Notes: a model not told the origin generated them from the letters alone. 64,000 nt of DNA from Clostridia bacterium (GCA_017936765.1 JAGBEX010000014.1:186001-250000), one strand, 5' to 3'. Shown: positions 52,366 through 61,983, numbered from the stretch's first letter. Numbers and translations: made by a program.

Positions 52366-53618
52366 CTGCCATTGAACAGAGAATTGCCCGGGCCGAGGAA
52401 GCCCTGAAGGACGTATTTGCCCGCATCGATGCCATGGAGGAAAAGGGTACCCGCCGGGTGCTGGCCTCCTTCCAGAAGCATCAGATCGCCTACCGCCACT
52501 TTGCGCCTACCACCGGCTATGGGTATGATGATGTAGGCCGCGATACCCTGGAACGTGTATTTGCCGATCTGTTTGGCACTGAGGCGGCCATCGTCCGTCC
52601 GCAGATCGCCAGCGGTACCCACGCTATTTCCCTGTGCCTGTTTGGCCACACGCTGCCGGGGGATCACATCCTCAGCGCCACCGGCACGCCCTATGACACG
52701 CTGGAGGAGATCATCGGCTGGAACGAAAACACCACCCCCGTTGGCTCCCTGAAGGAAATGGGCGTGAGCTACAGCCAGGTGGAGCTGACGGAGCAGGGCG
52801 CCATCGATGTGGAGGCGGTGGACCGGGCCATTCGTCCGGAGACCAAGCTGGTCATCGCCCAGCGCAGCCGCGGCTATGCCTGGCGGCCTTCGCTGATGCC
52901 GGAGGACTTTGCTGACCTGGCCGATATGCTGCACCGCAAGCATCCCGGTGTTCGCCTGATGGTAGACAACTGCTATGGTGAGTTCGTGTGTGAAAAGGAA
53001 CCCAGCCATTACGGCGTGGATGTGTGTGTGGGCAGCCTGATCAAGAACCCCGGCGGCGGCCTTGCTCCTACCGGCGGCTATGTGGTGGGTACCCAGGAAG
53101 CCATTACCCGCATCGCGTATCGTCTCACGGCGCCGGGCATCGGCCTGGAGGTCGGTTCCTATGCAGCCAGCTATCAGCCCTTCTATCAGGGGCTGTTCAT
53201 GGCGCCCCACACGGTGGCCCAGGCGGTGAAGACCGCCTGTCTGGCTGCCCGTGTGTTTGAGGATCTGGGCATGGTGACCACCCCTGCCTCCGACGGCGCT
53301 CGAGCGGACATTATTCAGGCCATTCAGATGCGTACCCCTGAGCGGCTTGTGGCCTTCTGCCAGGGAATCCAGATGGCTTCGCCAATCGACAGCATGGCGC
53401 TGCCGGAACCCTGGGATATGCCCGGCTATCAGGATCAGGTGGTCATGGCGGCTGGCACGTTTGTGTCCGGTGCCTCGGTGGAGCTGAGTGCCGATGCCCC
53501 CATGCGCGAACCCTTCACGGCCTATCTGCAGGGCGGCTTGACCTATGCCCATGGCCGCATTGCGCTGGGGCAGGCGCTGCAGCGGATGATCGATGTCAAC
53601 GCCCTGACCATTGAATAA
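52362..53618 (+). CDS. Methionine gamma-lyase family PLP protein (YnbB/aluminium-resistance type)
   Basis: A 418-residue fold-type I PLP enzyme. The Lys that would bind PLP lies in GSLIKNPGGGLAPTGGY. Other conserved blocks are FAPTTGYGYDDVGRDTLE, PQIASGTHAISLCLFG and RSRGYAWRPSL. Annotated members are called aluminium-resistance protein or methionine gamma-lyase-like; the true activity is unsettled. Association with miaA is also seen in Bacillus (ynbB lies near miaA and glnR). AAGGAG precedes the ATG. It is the last gene of the operon. Confidence 0.88.
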   Translation: MTAIEQRIARAEEALKDVFARIDAMEEKGTRRVLASFQKHQIAYRHFAPTTGYGYDDVGRDTLERVFADLFGTEAAIVRPQIASGTHAISLCLFGHTLPGDHILSATGTPYDTLEEIIGWNENTTPVGSLKEMGVSYSQVELTEQGAIDVEAVDRAIRPETKLVIAQRSRGYAWRPSLMPEDFADLADMLHRKHPGVRLMVDNCYGEFVCEKEPSHYGVDVCVGSLIKNPGGGLAPTGGYVVGTQEAITRIAYRLTAPGIGLEVGSYAASYQPFYQGLFMAPHTVAQAVKTACLAARVFEDLGMVTTPASDGARADIIQAIQMRTPERLVAFCQGIQMASPIDSMALPEPWDMPGYQDQVVMAAGTFVSGASVELSADAPMREPFTAYLQGGLTYAHGRIALGQALQRMIDVNALTIE

Positions 53619-53642
53619 ACAGACCGGCGGTCGGTCATATAG

Positions 53643-53683
53643 CCACCTTTTCAGTCGTATGCTTGACTGAAAGGTGGTTTTTT
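53643..53683 (+). terminator. Terminator of the mutSL operon, adjacent to spoIVFA start
   Basis: Stem CCACCTTTTCAGTC (53643-53656) and GACTGAAAGGTGG (53665-53677), followed by TTTTTT. The 3' arm AAAGGTGG also sits 8 nt upstream of an ATG at 53685. Confidence 0.85.
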
Positions 53684-53684
53684 G

Positions 53685-54332
53685 ATGGAGCAAAAAACTG
53701 TGACGGGGGAATTGAAGATAAAAGACAGGCCGGAGATCGACTGGCGCGTTCCTGCGAAAAAACGCCGCGGGGAGGAACTCATGAAAAACCTGGGCGTTGC
53801 TTCGGCGCTGGTGCTGTGTGCTGTGACGTTGAAAAGCGGTGCGCTGCCGGCTATGTCTGACGCAACGGATGCCGTTTTGACCGCTGTGACGGGAGACACG
53901 CTGCTGGATGACCAATTGGGCAAGCTGACCTTCGTCAGCAGTCTTTTCCCGGAGGCAACGCTGGTCTTTGGTGAAAGCGAAGCAGGCTCCCTGGCTGTGC
54001 CTGTCAGCGGTGGTGTGGTGGTTCATGCCTGGAGCGAGCAAGAACCGTACATGGCATGGCGCACATCCGGCAACCGTGTATTTTCATCCGACGAGGGTGT
54101 GGTGATGGGCGTATACCATGGTGAAAATGAGGAGCAGCTGGTGCAGGTGATGAATGATAACGGCATTGCCTGCATATATGGCAATTTACACACAACTGCT
54201 GTGCAAACAGGGGACAGGGTTGCTGCTGGGGAGCTGCTGGGTGTGCTTTTGCCAGGAGAAGATTGCGTGTTCGAGGTACGTGTGGATGGCGTGAGCGTTG
54301 ACCCGGCGATGTACCTGTCCAACGTATCATGA
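53685..54332 (+). CDS. spoIVFA: SpoIVFA-like M23-fold membrane protein
   Basis: A 215-residue protein. A basic, probably cytosolic N-terminus (32 residues) precedes one membrane helix (NLGVASALVLCAVTLKSGAL). A C-terminal lysostaphin-like (M23) fold follows (VPVSGGVVVHAW, GNLHTTAVQTGDRVAAGELLGVLL) without an intact zinc site. In Bacillus SpoIVFA holds and regulates the protease SpoIVFB, encoded immediately downstream here with a 4-bp overlap. An alternative start at 53781 has a better ribosome-binding site (GGGGAGGAA) and would remove the 32-residue tail. Confidence 0.8.
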   Translation: MEQKTVTGELKIKDRPEIDWRVPAKKRRGEELMKNLGVASALVLCAVTLKSGALPAMSDATDAVLTAVTGDTLLDDQLGKLTFVSSLFPEATLVFGESEAGSLAVPVSGGVVVHAWSEQEPYMAWRTSGNRVFSSDEGVVMGVYHGENEEQLVQVMNDNGIACIYGNLHTTAVQTGDRVAAGELLGVLLPGEDCVFEVRVDGVSVDPAMYLSNVS

Positions 54333-55234
54333 TGCGCAGAAAGCTGTTTTCCATTGGCGGCACGGCGGTGTATCTGCACCTGGCTACGCTGCTCTTTGCG
54401 GCTTACATGGTGCTGCTTGGACACGGTGGGGTGCTGGGCATTTCGATGCTGTCCATTCTCCTGCATGAGGCTGCCCACGCAGCCGTGGCAGCTGTATTTG
54501 ACAAGCCGCCAGAGGAGATCGAGGTCACGCCGCTGGGCGCCGTGATGCGCCTGGAGCATGAAGCCGAACTGCCCCTGTGCAGGCGCTTTCTGATGCTTGC
54601 AGCAGGCCCGGTCATGTCCTTTTCGCTGTGCTGGGCTGCCATTCTACTAACAAGCTGGAGCTGCATATCCGACCAAACGGGCAGGCTTATGTTCTGCTGC
54701 AATGTGATGTTGCTCCTGCTGAACCTGCTGCCAGCGCTGCCGCTGGACGGCGGGCGGATGCTAGCGCTGTTGCTGGGCATTTGGCTGCGGCAGGAGACGG
54801 TGTGCCGGGTGATGCGGATCACAGGCACCGTTGTGGGACTGAGCTGCATTGGACTGAACCTTATTCTGTCGCTTCGCTGGGGCGGATGGAATCTCTCGTT
54901 GAGTATGGCAGGGTGCTTTATCATGTATTCTGCTGCCGTGGGGACAACGACCCAGGCAATGGCCGAACTGAGAATGCTGATGGAGCGGAAAATACGGTTG
55001 GAAAGAAAAGGGGCGCTGGCCTGCTGCTGGCTGACGGTGGTGGACACGCTGCCCCTTCGCCGGGCTATCAAGATGCTCCATGCAAGCAGATACACCATGC
55101 TGAACATTGTTGAACTGGGTAGCATGAAGAGACTTGGCACCTGCGGAGAGGATACCTTGGTAGCGACCTATCTGAACGAATCTTGCGGTAGTTGCCGCCT
55201 GCTGTTGCGGGAGGAAGTATGCGAAAAGCGCTGA
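54329..55234 (+). CDS. spoIVFB: SpoIVFB-like M50 intramembrane protease
   Basis: A 301-residue site-2 protease. The zinc motif HEAAH lies in ILLHEAAHAAVAAV and the second metal motif in LLPALPLDGGRMLAL. About six helices are visible, and a C-terminal cytosolic region follows (about 200-301). In Bacillus it cleaves pro-sigma-K in the mother cell. It overlaps spoIVFA by 4 bp and feoA by 16 bp. Confidence 0.9.
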   Translation: MMRRKLFSIGGTAVYLHLATLLFAAYMVLLGHGGVLGISMLSILLHEAAHAAVAAVFDKPPEEIEVTPLGAVMRLEHEAELPLCRRFLMLAAGPVMSFSLCWAAILLTSWSCISDQTGRLMFCCNVMLLLLNLLPALPLDGGRMLALLLGIWLRQETVCRVMRITGTVVGLSCIGLNLILSLRWGGWNLSLSMAGCFIMYSAAVGTTTQAMAELRMLMERKIRLERKGALACCWLTVVDTLPLRRAIKMLHASRYTMLNIVELGSMKRLGTCGEDTLVATYLNESCGSCRLLLREEVCEKR

Positions 55235-55458
55235 ACAGGCTCAGGATTGGCGAAAGCGCCTATGTGGCACAGGTCAAGGCAGAAGAACCGCTGTGTACAC
55301 GCCTGCTTGAATTGGGATTCACCCCCGGAACCAAGGTAACCCTGCGACGCATGGCACCCCTGGGTGATCCGCTGGAGGTAAGCCTCCGGGGCTATCGGCT
55401 TACGCTGAATCGGTGGGATGCGGCAGCCATTTTTGTGCAGAAGGACAAGCGACTATGA
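55219..55458 (+). CDS. feoA: FeoA-like ferrous iron transport accessory protein
   Basis: A 79-residue SH3-like protein: LRIGESAYVAQVKAEEPLCTRLLELGF in outline, then PGTKVTLRRMAPLGDPLEV. The ATG at 55219 follows GGGAGGAA and lies within the spoIVFB reading frame. FeoA assists FeoB in ferrous iron uptake. Confidence 0.92.
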   Translation: MRKALNRLRIGESAYVAQVKAEEPLCTRLLELGFTPGTKVTLRRMAPLGDPLEVSLRGYRLTLNRWDAAAIFVQKDKRL

Positions 55459-57221
55459 CGATTGCGCTGGTGGGAAATCCGAACTGTGGGAAAACCACGC
55501 TGTTCAACAGCCTGACAGGCGCAGATCAGCACGTAGGCAACTGGCCGGGCGTGACGGTGGAGCAGAAGACAGGGCGTTTGATTGGATACCCGGAGGTCGG
55601 AGTGATCGATCTGCCGGGACTGTATTCGCTGAAGGCGTATACGCCGGAGGAAGCTGTTGCCTGCGAGTATCTGCAACGGGAAGCGCCCGGCGCAGTCATC
55701 AACATCGTGGATGCGACTGCCCTGGAAAGAAGCCTGTACCTGACCATGCAGCTGCTGGAAAGAGGACTTCCGGTGATCGTTGCCCTCAACATGATGGACG
55801 AGATGCAACGCCGTGGCGACAGCATTGACATCGAGTTGTTGACCCAAGCGTTGGGCGTGCCAGTTGTGCCGATTTGTGCAAGAAAAGGCGAGGGGCTGGA
55901 ACAATTGATCGATGTGGCGCTTGGCCAGGCACTTTCACATCGTGAAACGAAGTTCACGAAACACTTGGACGACGGCCCATGTGAGCGTTATAGACGAATA
56001 GAAGATATTGTTGCACAGACCGTGACGAAAGCGAAACGTCGAGCCAATGTGTCGGAGAGGATCGATGGCGTTGTGCTGCATTCTGTGTTGGCATATCCTG
56101 TGTTTGCGTTGGTGATGCTCCTGGTTTTCTGGCTGCCCTTCGGTGTGATAGGTCGATTCATGCAGCAGCTGGCGGCAAGCAGCATGGAAGGTTTGCAAGT
56201 GTGGCTGAGCGACCTGTTGGCGGGGCTGGCTGTTTCACCATGGCTGCATGGGCTGGTGATCGACGGCGTATTGGCTGGCGTGGGCAGCCTGATGCCCTTT
56301 CTCCCGGTGATCCTCCTGCTTTTCATATGTCTCTCGCTATTGGAGGACAGCGGGTATATGGCGCGGTGCGCGTGGATCATGGATCGTCCGCTGCGGGGTA
56401 TGGGGCTGGCGGGACAAAGCTTTATTCCGCTGCTGCTTGGCTTTGGCTGCACGGTGCCTGCTGTGCTGGCTACACGAAGCATGAAGGAAGAAAAGCATCG
56501 CCGCATGACGGTGATGCTGGCACCGCTGATGTCCTGCGGGGCGAAAACGCCCGTATACACGCTGCTTGCCAGCGCCTTTTTTTCTGAGAAAGCATTTCGT
56601 GTCGTCGTGTGTATGTATGCTGGCGGATTGATGCTGGCGGTGGTGATTGGCCGATTCCTGCGTGGCACAGCAGCCAGCGGGGGAAGCAGTTCCTTCGTGA
56701 TGGAATTACCCTCTTATCGGCTACCAACAGCCAGGAACGTTTTACACAGCGTGATGCACAGGGCAGGGGACTTTGCAAAACGGGCATTCTCGGTGATCCT
56801 GCTGGCCTCGGTGATGATTTGGTTGCTGCGCAGCTTTACCTTTTCGATGGAAGAGGCAGAAACGCTCCAAAGCAGTATGCTTGCGCGCCTCGCAGGGTGG
56901 CTTGTGCCTGTTTTCAGTCCGCTGGGTTTTGGCAGCCTGGCGGCTGTTACAGCGCTATTGTGCGGCGTGCTGGCCAAGGAGAACATCGTTAGCACGCTGG
57001 TACTTATGTCGGGTGCTGCCGGGTTGAATACAGCCTTTGCCGGGCAGGCGGGCGCAGCTGCCTACCTGACCTTTGTGCTGTTGTATTCCCCCTGCGTGGC
57101 CGCCCTGGCTGCCATACGCCGCGAACTGGGCGGTTGGCGCTGGGCTTTTTGGGCAGCGATGTGGCAGACTTCTTTCGCCTGGGTATGCGCTTGGGTCGTC
57201 TTTCGCTTCATGGGTGGATAA
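55455..57221 (+). CDS. feoB: Ferrous iron transporter FeoB
   Basis: A 588-residue transporter. The G domain has GNPNCGKTTLFNSLTG, DLPGLYSL and NMMDEM. Two gate regions follow (PLLLGFGCTVPAVLATR with its Cys, LMSCGAKTPVYTLLASAFF). It is shorter than most FeoB (620-770), mainly because the helical linker and C-terminus are compact. The ATG overlaps the feoA stop. Confidence 0.94.
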   Translation: MTIALVGNPNCGKTTLFNSLTGADQHVGNWPGVTVEQKTGRLIGYPEVGVIDLPGLYSLKAYTPEEAVACEYLQREAPGAVINIVDATALERSLYLTMQLLERGLPVIVALNMMDEMQRRGDSIDIELLTQALGVPVVPICARKGEGLEQLIDVALGQALSHRETKFTKHLDDGPCERYRRIEDIVAQTVTKAKRRANVSERIDGVVLHSVLAYPVFALVMLLVFWLPFGVIGRFMQQLAASSMEGLQVWLSDLLAGLAVSPWLHGLVIDGVLAGVGSLMPFLPVILLLFICLSLLEDSGYMARCAWIMDRPLRGMGLAGQSFIPLLLGFGCTVPAVLATRSMKEEKHRRMTVMLAPLMSCGAKTPVYTLLASAFFSEKAFRVVVCMYAGGLMLAVVIGRFLRGTAASGGSSSFVMELPSYRLPTARNVLHSVMHRAGDFAKRAFSVILLASVMIWLLRSFTFSMEEAETLQSSMLARLAGWLVPVFSPLGFGSLAAVTALLCGVLAKENIVSTLVLMSGAAGLNTAFAGQAGAAAYLTFVLLYSPCVAALAAIRRELGGWRWAFWAAMWQTSFAWVCAWVVFRFMGG

Positions 57222-57232
57222 GCGCCGTAAGA

Positions 57233-57261
57233 TTGACTTTTTCCGGTGGGTATGCTATGCT
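57233..57261 (+). promoter_or_regulatory. Promoter of the PIG-L/phosphodiester glycosidase gene
   Basis: TTGACT (57233-57238), 17 bp, TATGCT (57256-57261), starting 12 bp after the feoB stop. The expected start is near 57268. Confidence 0.65.
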
Positions 57262-57301
57262 TCTCTTGCTATGTTTACAATGAAAGGATGCGTCCTTGCA
57301 A

Positions 57302-59446
57302 ATGAAGAAATGGCTTTCTGCACTTGTACTTGCGCTGCTGATGCTGCTGGCCTGCAGCCAGGCTCTGGCCGCTGAAGCGATCGACATCACGGCTGAGTGC
57401 AAATTCAAGGCTTCCTATAATCAGCGCAACCAGAAGCTGATGAAGGACAAGAAGTTCACCACCTATTGGGAGAGCGGCAAGGCCAAGGCGCCCTGGCTGG
57501 CGGTGACCGCCCCTGCGGGTATGCCTATCCACGGCCTGTATATCTGCTTTGGCAATATGCCCGAAACCTGGGAGATCCAGGTGGGGGACGGCAAAGACTG
57601 GCTCACCTATCAGCAGGGCGACAGCCGCTTCCTGCACAGCTATGTGAACATCCCCGAAGGTGCCGAAAAGGTGCGCATCGTGGCTACCTCCGACAAGAAG
57701 ATCACGCTGAATATCAACGAGATCTACATCCTGTCCGAGGGCGAAGTTCCCAGCTGGGTGCAGCGCTGGGAACCCACGGTGGAGAAGGCGGACATCCTCT
57801 TCCTGTCCACCCATCCCGATGATGAACTGATCTTCTTCGGCGGTGCGATCCCCACCTATGCGGCGGAGCAGCAGCGCGACGTGGTGGTGGCCTATTTCAG
57901 CCGATCCAACAGCGCACGTTCTTCCGAGCTGCTCAATGGCCTGTGGCACATGGGCGTGCGGAATTATCCGGTGATCGGCACCTTCCGCGATGCCTATGCC
58001 AAGAACCTGGCCACCGCCTACAAGAATGCCGGCGGCCGGGAAAAGGTGATGGAATGGGTCACGGAGCTGTATCGCAAGTATCAGCCCGAAGTGGTGGTGA
58101 CCCAGGACAAGGACGGCGAGTATGGCCACTTTATGCACAAGATGGTGGCCGAGGCTGCCCAGGAGTGCGTGGAGTACGCCGCAGCGGAAGGCCAGTACCT
58201 TGATTCCTTTATGAAGTATGGTTCCTGGCAGGTGAAGAAGCTCTACCTGCACCTGTGGCCGGAAAACCAGATCGTGTTCGACTGGAACGTGCCGCTGGTA
58301 TCCATGAACGGCTCCACCGGCCTGGAGCTGGCCATTGAGGCCTATGACCTGCATAAGACCCAGGCATCCTCCGGTATGTCTGTGACAAAGACCGGCTCGG
58401 AATACGATAACCGCGTGTTCGGCCTGGCGCACACCACGGTGGGCGAGGACGTGCGCAAGGACGACTTCCTGGAGAATATCTACGATTCCGTTGGTTCCTT
58501 CACGGAGATCGAGGCTACCCCTGAACCTACGCCGGTACCCACGCCCGTGCCTGCCTACGTGTCCATCATGCCTCCGCTGAACGAGAAGGGCTTCATCGAT
58601 GAAGGGGAGTTTATCTACTCCAGCGAGGAGGAAGGCCTGTGGATCTTTGTGGATCAGACGGCCAAGGTGATCATTCAGCGCAAGTACGATGCCACCCAGC
58701 CCCTGACCTGGTTCGAATGCGAATTGTGGGGCGACGTGGAAGCGGGCGAGGTTCTCAAGACCACGCAGAATGATCCTGAAAAGATGGGTAAGGTGCGTGT
58801 GGACGCCACGGAGACTGCCAAGAAGCATGGTGTGGTGTTCGCCATGAATACGGACTACTACACCTATCGCGTGTCCGTAAGCAACTCCCGCAAGACCGGT
58901 GTGGTGATCCGCGATGGCAAGATCCTCTACGACGATCGCTATGCCCAGAACGAGATCAGTCCCTCGCTGTTCCCGAATCTGGACACCCTGGCCTTCTATC
59001 CTGATGGCAGCCTGTCCGTGCATCACAGCTACGAGCTGACAGCGCAGGACTACATTGACCGCGGTGCTTATGACGTGTTCTCCTTCGGTCCATATCTGAT
59101 CAAGGATGGCAAGCTTTCGGAGAAGGCGTACGACACCTCCAACACCCGCAATCCCCGCGCGGCCATCGGCATGGTGGAGCCTGGACACTACGTGGCCATC
59201 ATGTGTGAAGGACGCCTGCAGCGCTCCAGCGGCGTGACCATGAGCTATCTGGCCAAGCTGATGCGCGCCAAGAACTGCCAGGTCGCCTTCAACATTGATG
59301 GCGGTCAGACTGCGGTGGTGGTGTTCATGGGTAAGCAGCTGAACAAGATCGGCGCTTATTCCGGCGGCAAGACCAACTCCCGCCCCACCAGCGAAGTGGT
59401 GGGCATCGGCCATTCTGACCAGGTGGGTATCTACGAGGTGAAATAA
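57302..59446 (+). CDS. Secreted fusion of PIG-L/LmbE deacetylase and phosphodiester glycosidase (NAGPA-like)
   Basis: A 714-residue protein. A signal peptide ends near residue 22; LLAC at 15-18 could be a lipobox. Residues about 25-150 are a beta-rich domain. Residues 160-395 form a PIG-L/LmbE deacetylase with HPDDE (171-175) and H276/H279 in GHFMHK. A Pro-rich linker (ATPEPTPVPTPVP, 405-417) joins it to a C-terminal NAGPA/DUF2233 domain with RAAIGMVEPGHYVAIMCEGR in outline and NIDGGQT (664-670). PIG-L enzymes deacetylate N-acetylglucosaminides; NAGPA enzymes cleave GlcNAc-1-phosphodiesters. Together they suggest remodelling of a phosphodiester-linked surface glycan. A TTG at 57296 fits the AAAGGA site better and is a possible start. 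Confidence 0.85.
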   Translation: MKKWLSALVLALLMLLACSQALAAEAIDITAECKFKASYNQRNQKLMKDKKFTTYWESGKAKAPWLAVTAPAGMPIHGLYICFGNMPETWEIQVGDGKDWLTYQQGDSRFLHSYVNIPEGAEKVRIVATSDKKITLNINEIYILSEGEVPSWVQRWEPTVEKADILFLSTHPDDELIFFGGAIPTYAAEQQRDVVVAYFSRSNSARSSELLNGLWHMGVRNYPVIGTFRDAYAKNLATAYKNAGGREKVMEWVTELYRKYQPEVVVTQDKDGEYGHFMHKMVAEAAQECVEYAAAEGQYLDSFMKYGSWQVKKLYLHLWPENQIVFDWNVPLVSMNGSTGLELAIEAYDLHKTQASSGMSVTKTGSEYDNRVFGLAHTTVGEDVRKDDFLENIYDSVGSFTEIEATPEPTPVPTPVPAYVSIMPPLNEKGFIDEGEFIYSSEEEGLWIFVDQTAKVIIQRKYDATQPLTWFECELWGDVEAGEVLKTTQNDPEKMGKVRVDATETAKKHGVVFAMNTDYYTYRVSVSNSRKTGVVIRDGKILYDDRYAQNEISPSLFPNLDTLAFYPDGSLSVHHSYELTAQDYIDRGAYDVFSFGPYLIKDGKLSEKAYDTSNTRNPRAAIGMVEPGHYVAIMCEGRLQRSSGVTMSYLAKLMRAKNCQVAFNIDGGQTAVVVFMGKQLNKIGAYSGGKTNSRPTSEVVGIGHSDQVGIYEVK

Positions 59447-59451
59447 GGTTT

Positions 59452-59492
59452 CGCCCGATTTTCACAAAACAATGTGGAAATCGGGCGTTTTT
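59452..59492 (+). terminator. Terminator after the PIG-L/glycosidase gene
   Basis: Stem CGCCCGATTTTCACA (59452-59466) and TGTGGAAATCGGGCG (59473-59487), then TTTTT. Confidence 0.9.
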
Positions 59493-59536
59493 ATGTGCAA
59501 ATACTGCTGAATTATGCGTCAATACTTGCCTTGCGC

Positions 59537-59565
59537 TTGACAATCCCTGCGTGACCATCTATAAT
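59537..59565 (+). promoter_or_regulatory. Consensus promoter of the transketolase operon
   Basis: Perfect TTGACA (59537-59542) and TATAAT (59560-59565) with 17-bp spacing, about 70 bp before the start codon. Confidence 0.88.
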
Positions 59566-59633
59566 TTTCTATGTACGGACAAAATTGTTTTTCGTCTGAA
59601 AAACGGCGATAAGGCATAAGAGGAGGTACTTTG

Positions 59634-60449
59634 ATGGACATTCAGGCTCTCCAGTCCACGTGCCGTCAGGTGCGGCGCAACATCATTACCATGACCAACA
59701 AGGCAGGCGCTGGCCATCCCGGCGGCTCCCTGTCCTGCACTGAGGCTCTGGTTGCCCTCTACTTCGACGTGATGAAGGGCATCGATCCCCAGGACGACAA
59801 GAATCCCAATCGCGACCGTTTCGTGCTGTCCAAGGGTCATGCTGCCCCTGCGCTGTATGGCACCCTGTGCGAGCGCGGCTACTTTGGCCGTGAGGAGTTC
59901 GACAAGTTCCGTCAGCTCCACGGCATTCTGCAGGGCCATCCCGATGTGAAGAAGTGCCCCGGCGTGGATGCCTCCACCGGCTCCCTGGGTCAGGGCATTT
60001 CCATTGCTGTGGGCATGGCTCTGGGCGCCAAGCACACCGGCAATCCCTGCCATGTGTACACCGTTGTGGGCGATGGCGAGAGCCAGGAAGGCCTGGTTTG
60101 GGAAGCTTCCATGGCCGCTGCTCACTATGGCCTGGACAACCTGACCGTGATCTTCGACCACAATGGTATGCAGATCGACGGCACCAACGATGAGGTTATG
60201 TCCCTGGGCGATATCGGCGCCAAGTGGCGTGCTTTCGGCTATGACGTGATCGAAGTGGCCGATGGCAACGACATGCAGCAGGTGCTGGACGCCCTGCACA
60301 CTCCCGCTTGCCCCGGCAAGCCCCGCCTGATCCACCTGCACACCACCAAGGGTAAGGGCGTTTCCTTCATGGAAGGTCAGGTTGGCTGGCATGGCAAGGC
60401 TCCTAACGCTGAGCAGACCGCTAAGGCTCTTGCAGAACTGGAGGGTTAA
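59634..60449 (+). CDS. Transketolase, N-terminal (thiamine-pyrophosphate) subunit
   Basis: A 271-residue subunit. The TPP-binding region has GHPGGSLSC, SKGHAAPALYG, and GDGESQEGLVWEASMAAAHY in outline. It starts at ATG 59634 after AGGAGG. The enzyme is split into two genes, common in anaerobes, and moves two-carbon units in the pentose phosphate pathway. It makes erythrose 4-phosphate, the DAHP synthase substrate. Confidence 0.94.
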   Translation: MDIQALQSTCRQVRRNIITMTNKAGAGHPGGSLSCTEALVALYFDVMKGIDPQDDKNPNRDRFVLSKGHAAPALYGTLCERGYFGREEFDKFRQLHGILQGHPDVKKCPGVDASTGSLGQGISIAVGMALGAKHTGNPCHVYTVVGDGESQEGLVWEASMAAAHYGLDNLTVIFDHNGMQIDGTNDEVMSLGDIGAKWRAFGYDVIEVADGNDMQQVLDALHTPACPGKPRLIHLHTTKGKGVSFMEGQVGWHGKAPNAEQTAKALAELEG

Positions 60450-60452
60450 GCA

Positions 60453-61367
<915 letters not shown>

Positions 61368-61381
61368 TCAATAAAAAAAGC

Positions 61382-61410
61382 ACCGGCGCTTCCGATGTGG
61401 GAGCGCCGGT
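61382..61410. terminator. Bidirectional terminator after transketolase
   Basis: Stem ACCGGCGCT (61382-61390) and AGCGCCGGT (61402-61410). TTTTCG follows on plus, and GCTTTTTTTATT on minus. Confidence 0.88.
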
Positions 61411-61424
61411 TTTCGTATGTCATA

Positions 61425-61826
61425 TTATGCTTTGTTTTTCCACCATGCCCACAAGCACAGGCCAGCCTGGGGAATGAGCAGGTAGAGATAGTTGATAAAC
61501 AGGAACATGGCAACACCATAACAGATGCCGGAGAGGAGCATCAGCTCGCGTTTACCGGTGAAGAGCGCACCAACGTTGATCACCAAAGCGATCCACACCA
61601 GCACCAGGTGGGCGATGATCTGGGTGAGCCACCAGAAGGAAATGGTGGCAAAGAGGGCATAGGCCAAGCCTAACACAGCGGCGGCCAGCAGGGCAACTGC
61701 AGCCGGGTCAAGCTGCTGCCAGAGCTGCTGCAGGCGGCTTTGCTCCTGCACTTGGTAGGGGATTGTATTCATGCGCCCGGTGTTCTGCGGTGAATAGCCA
61801 CGGACGGTCATCTGTTCATTCTGCAT
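61425..61826 (-). CDS. Small four-helix membrane protein of unknown function
   Basis: A 133-residue protein. A polar Gln/Asn-rich N-terminus (1-38) precedes about four membrane helices to the C-terminus. The ATG at 61826 lies 7 nt after GGGAGG; an ATG at 61832 is too close to it. No family was recognised. It is monocistronic between two terminators. Confidence 0.65.
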   Translation of the reverse strand: MQNEQMTVRGYSPQNTGRMNTIPYQVQEQSRLQQLWQQLDPAAVALLAAAVLGLAYALFATISFWWLTQIIAHLVLVWIALVINVGALFTGKRELMLLSGICYGVAMFLFINYLYLLIPQAGLCLWAWWKNKA

Positions 61827-61934
61827 TTTCATACCTCCCGCTGAGTGGTTTCACTTATTAGACGAATCAGAAAAGGATTTTCTTCACGTTTCAACAGAAA
61901 ATGACAAATATTTTCTTTGTAACATCATGATAAC

Positions 61935-61976
61935 ACAAGCCCCGACAGTTGGCAATACCTTCTTGTCGGGGCTTGT
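61935..61976 (-). terminator. Terminator of the amino-acid ABC operon
   Basis: A 13-bp stem ACAAGCCCCGACA (61935-61947) and TGTCGGGGCTTGT (61964-61976) with a 16-nt loop. The U-run on minus is weak (GTTATC). Confidence 0.65.
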
Positions 61977-61983
61977 AGCATAT

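Noticed and set aside
53685..53780. Active M23 peptidase call for the SpoIVFA-like gene
   Set aside because: The fold is present but the zinc-binding His/Asp set of active M23 enzymes is not intact.
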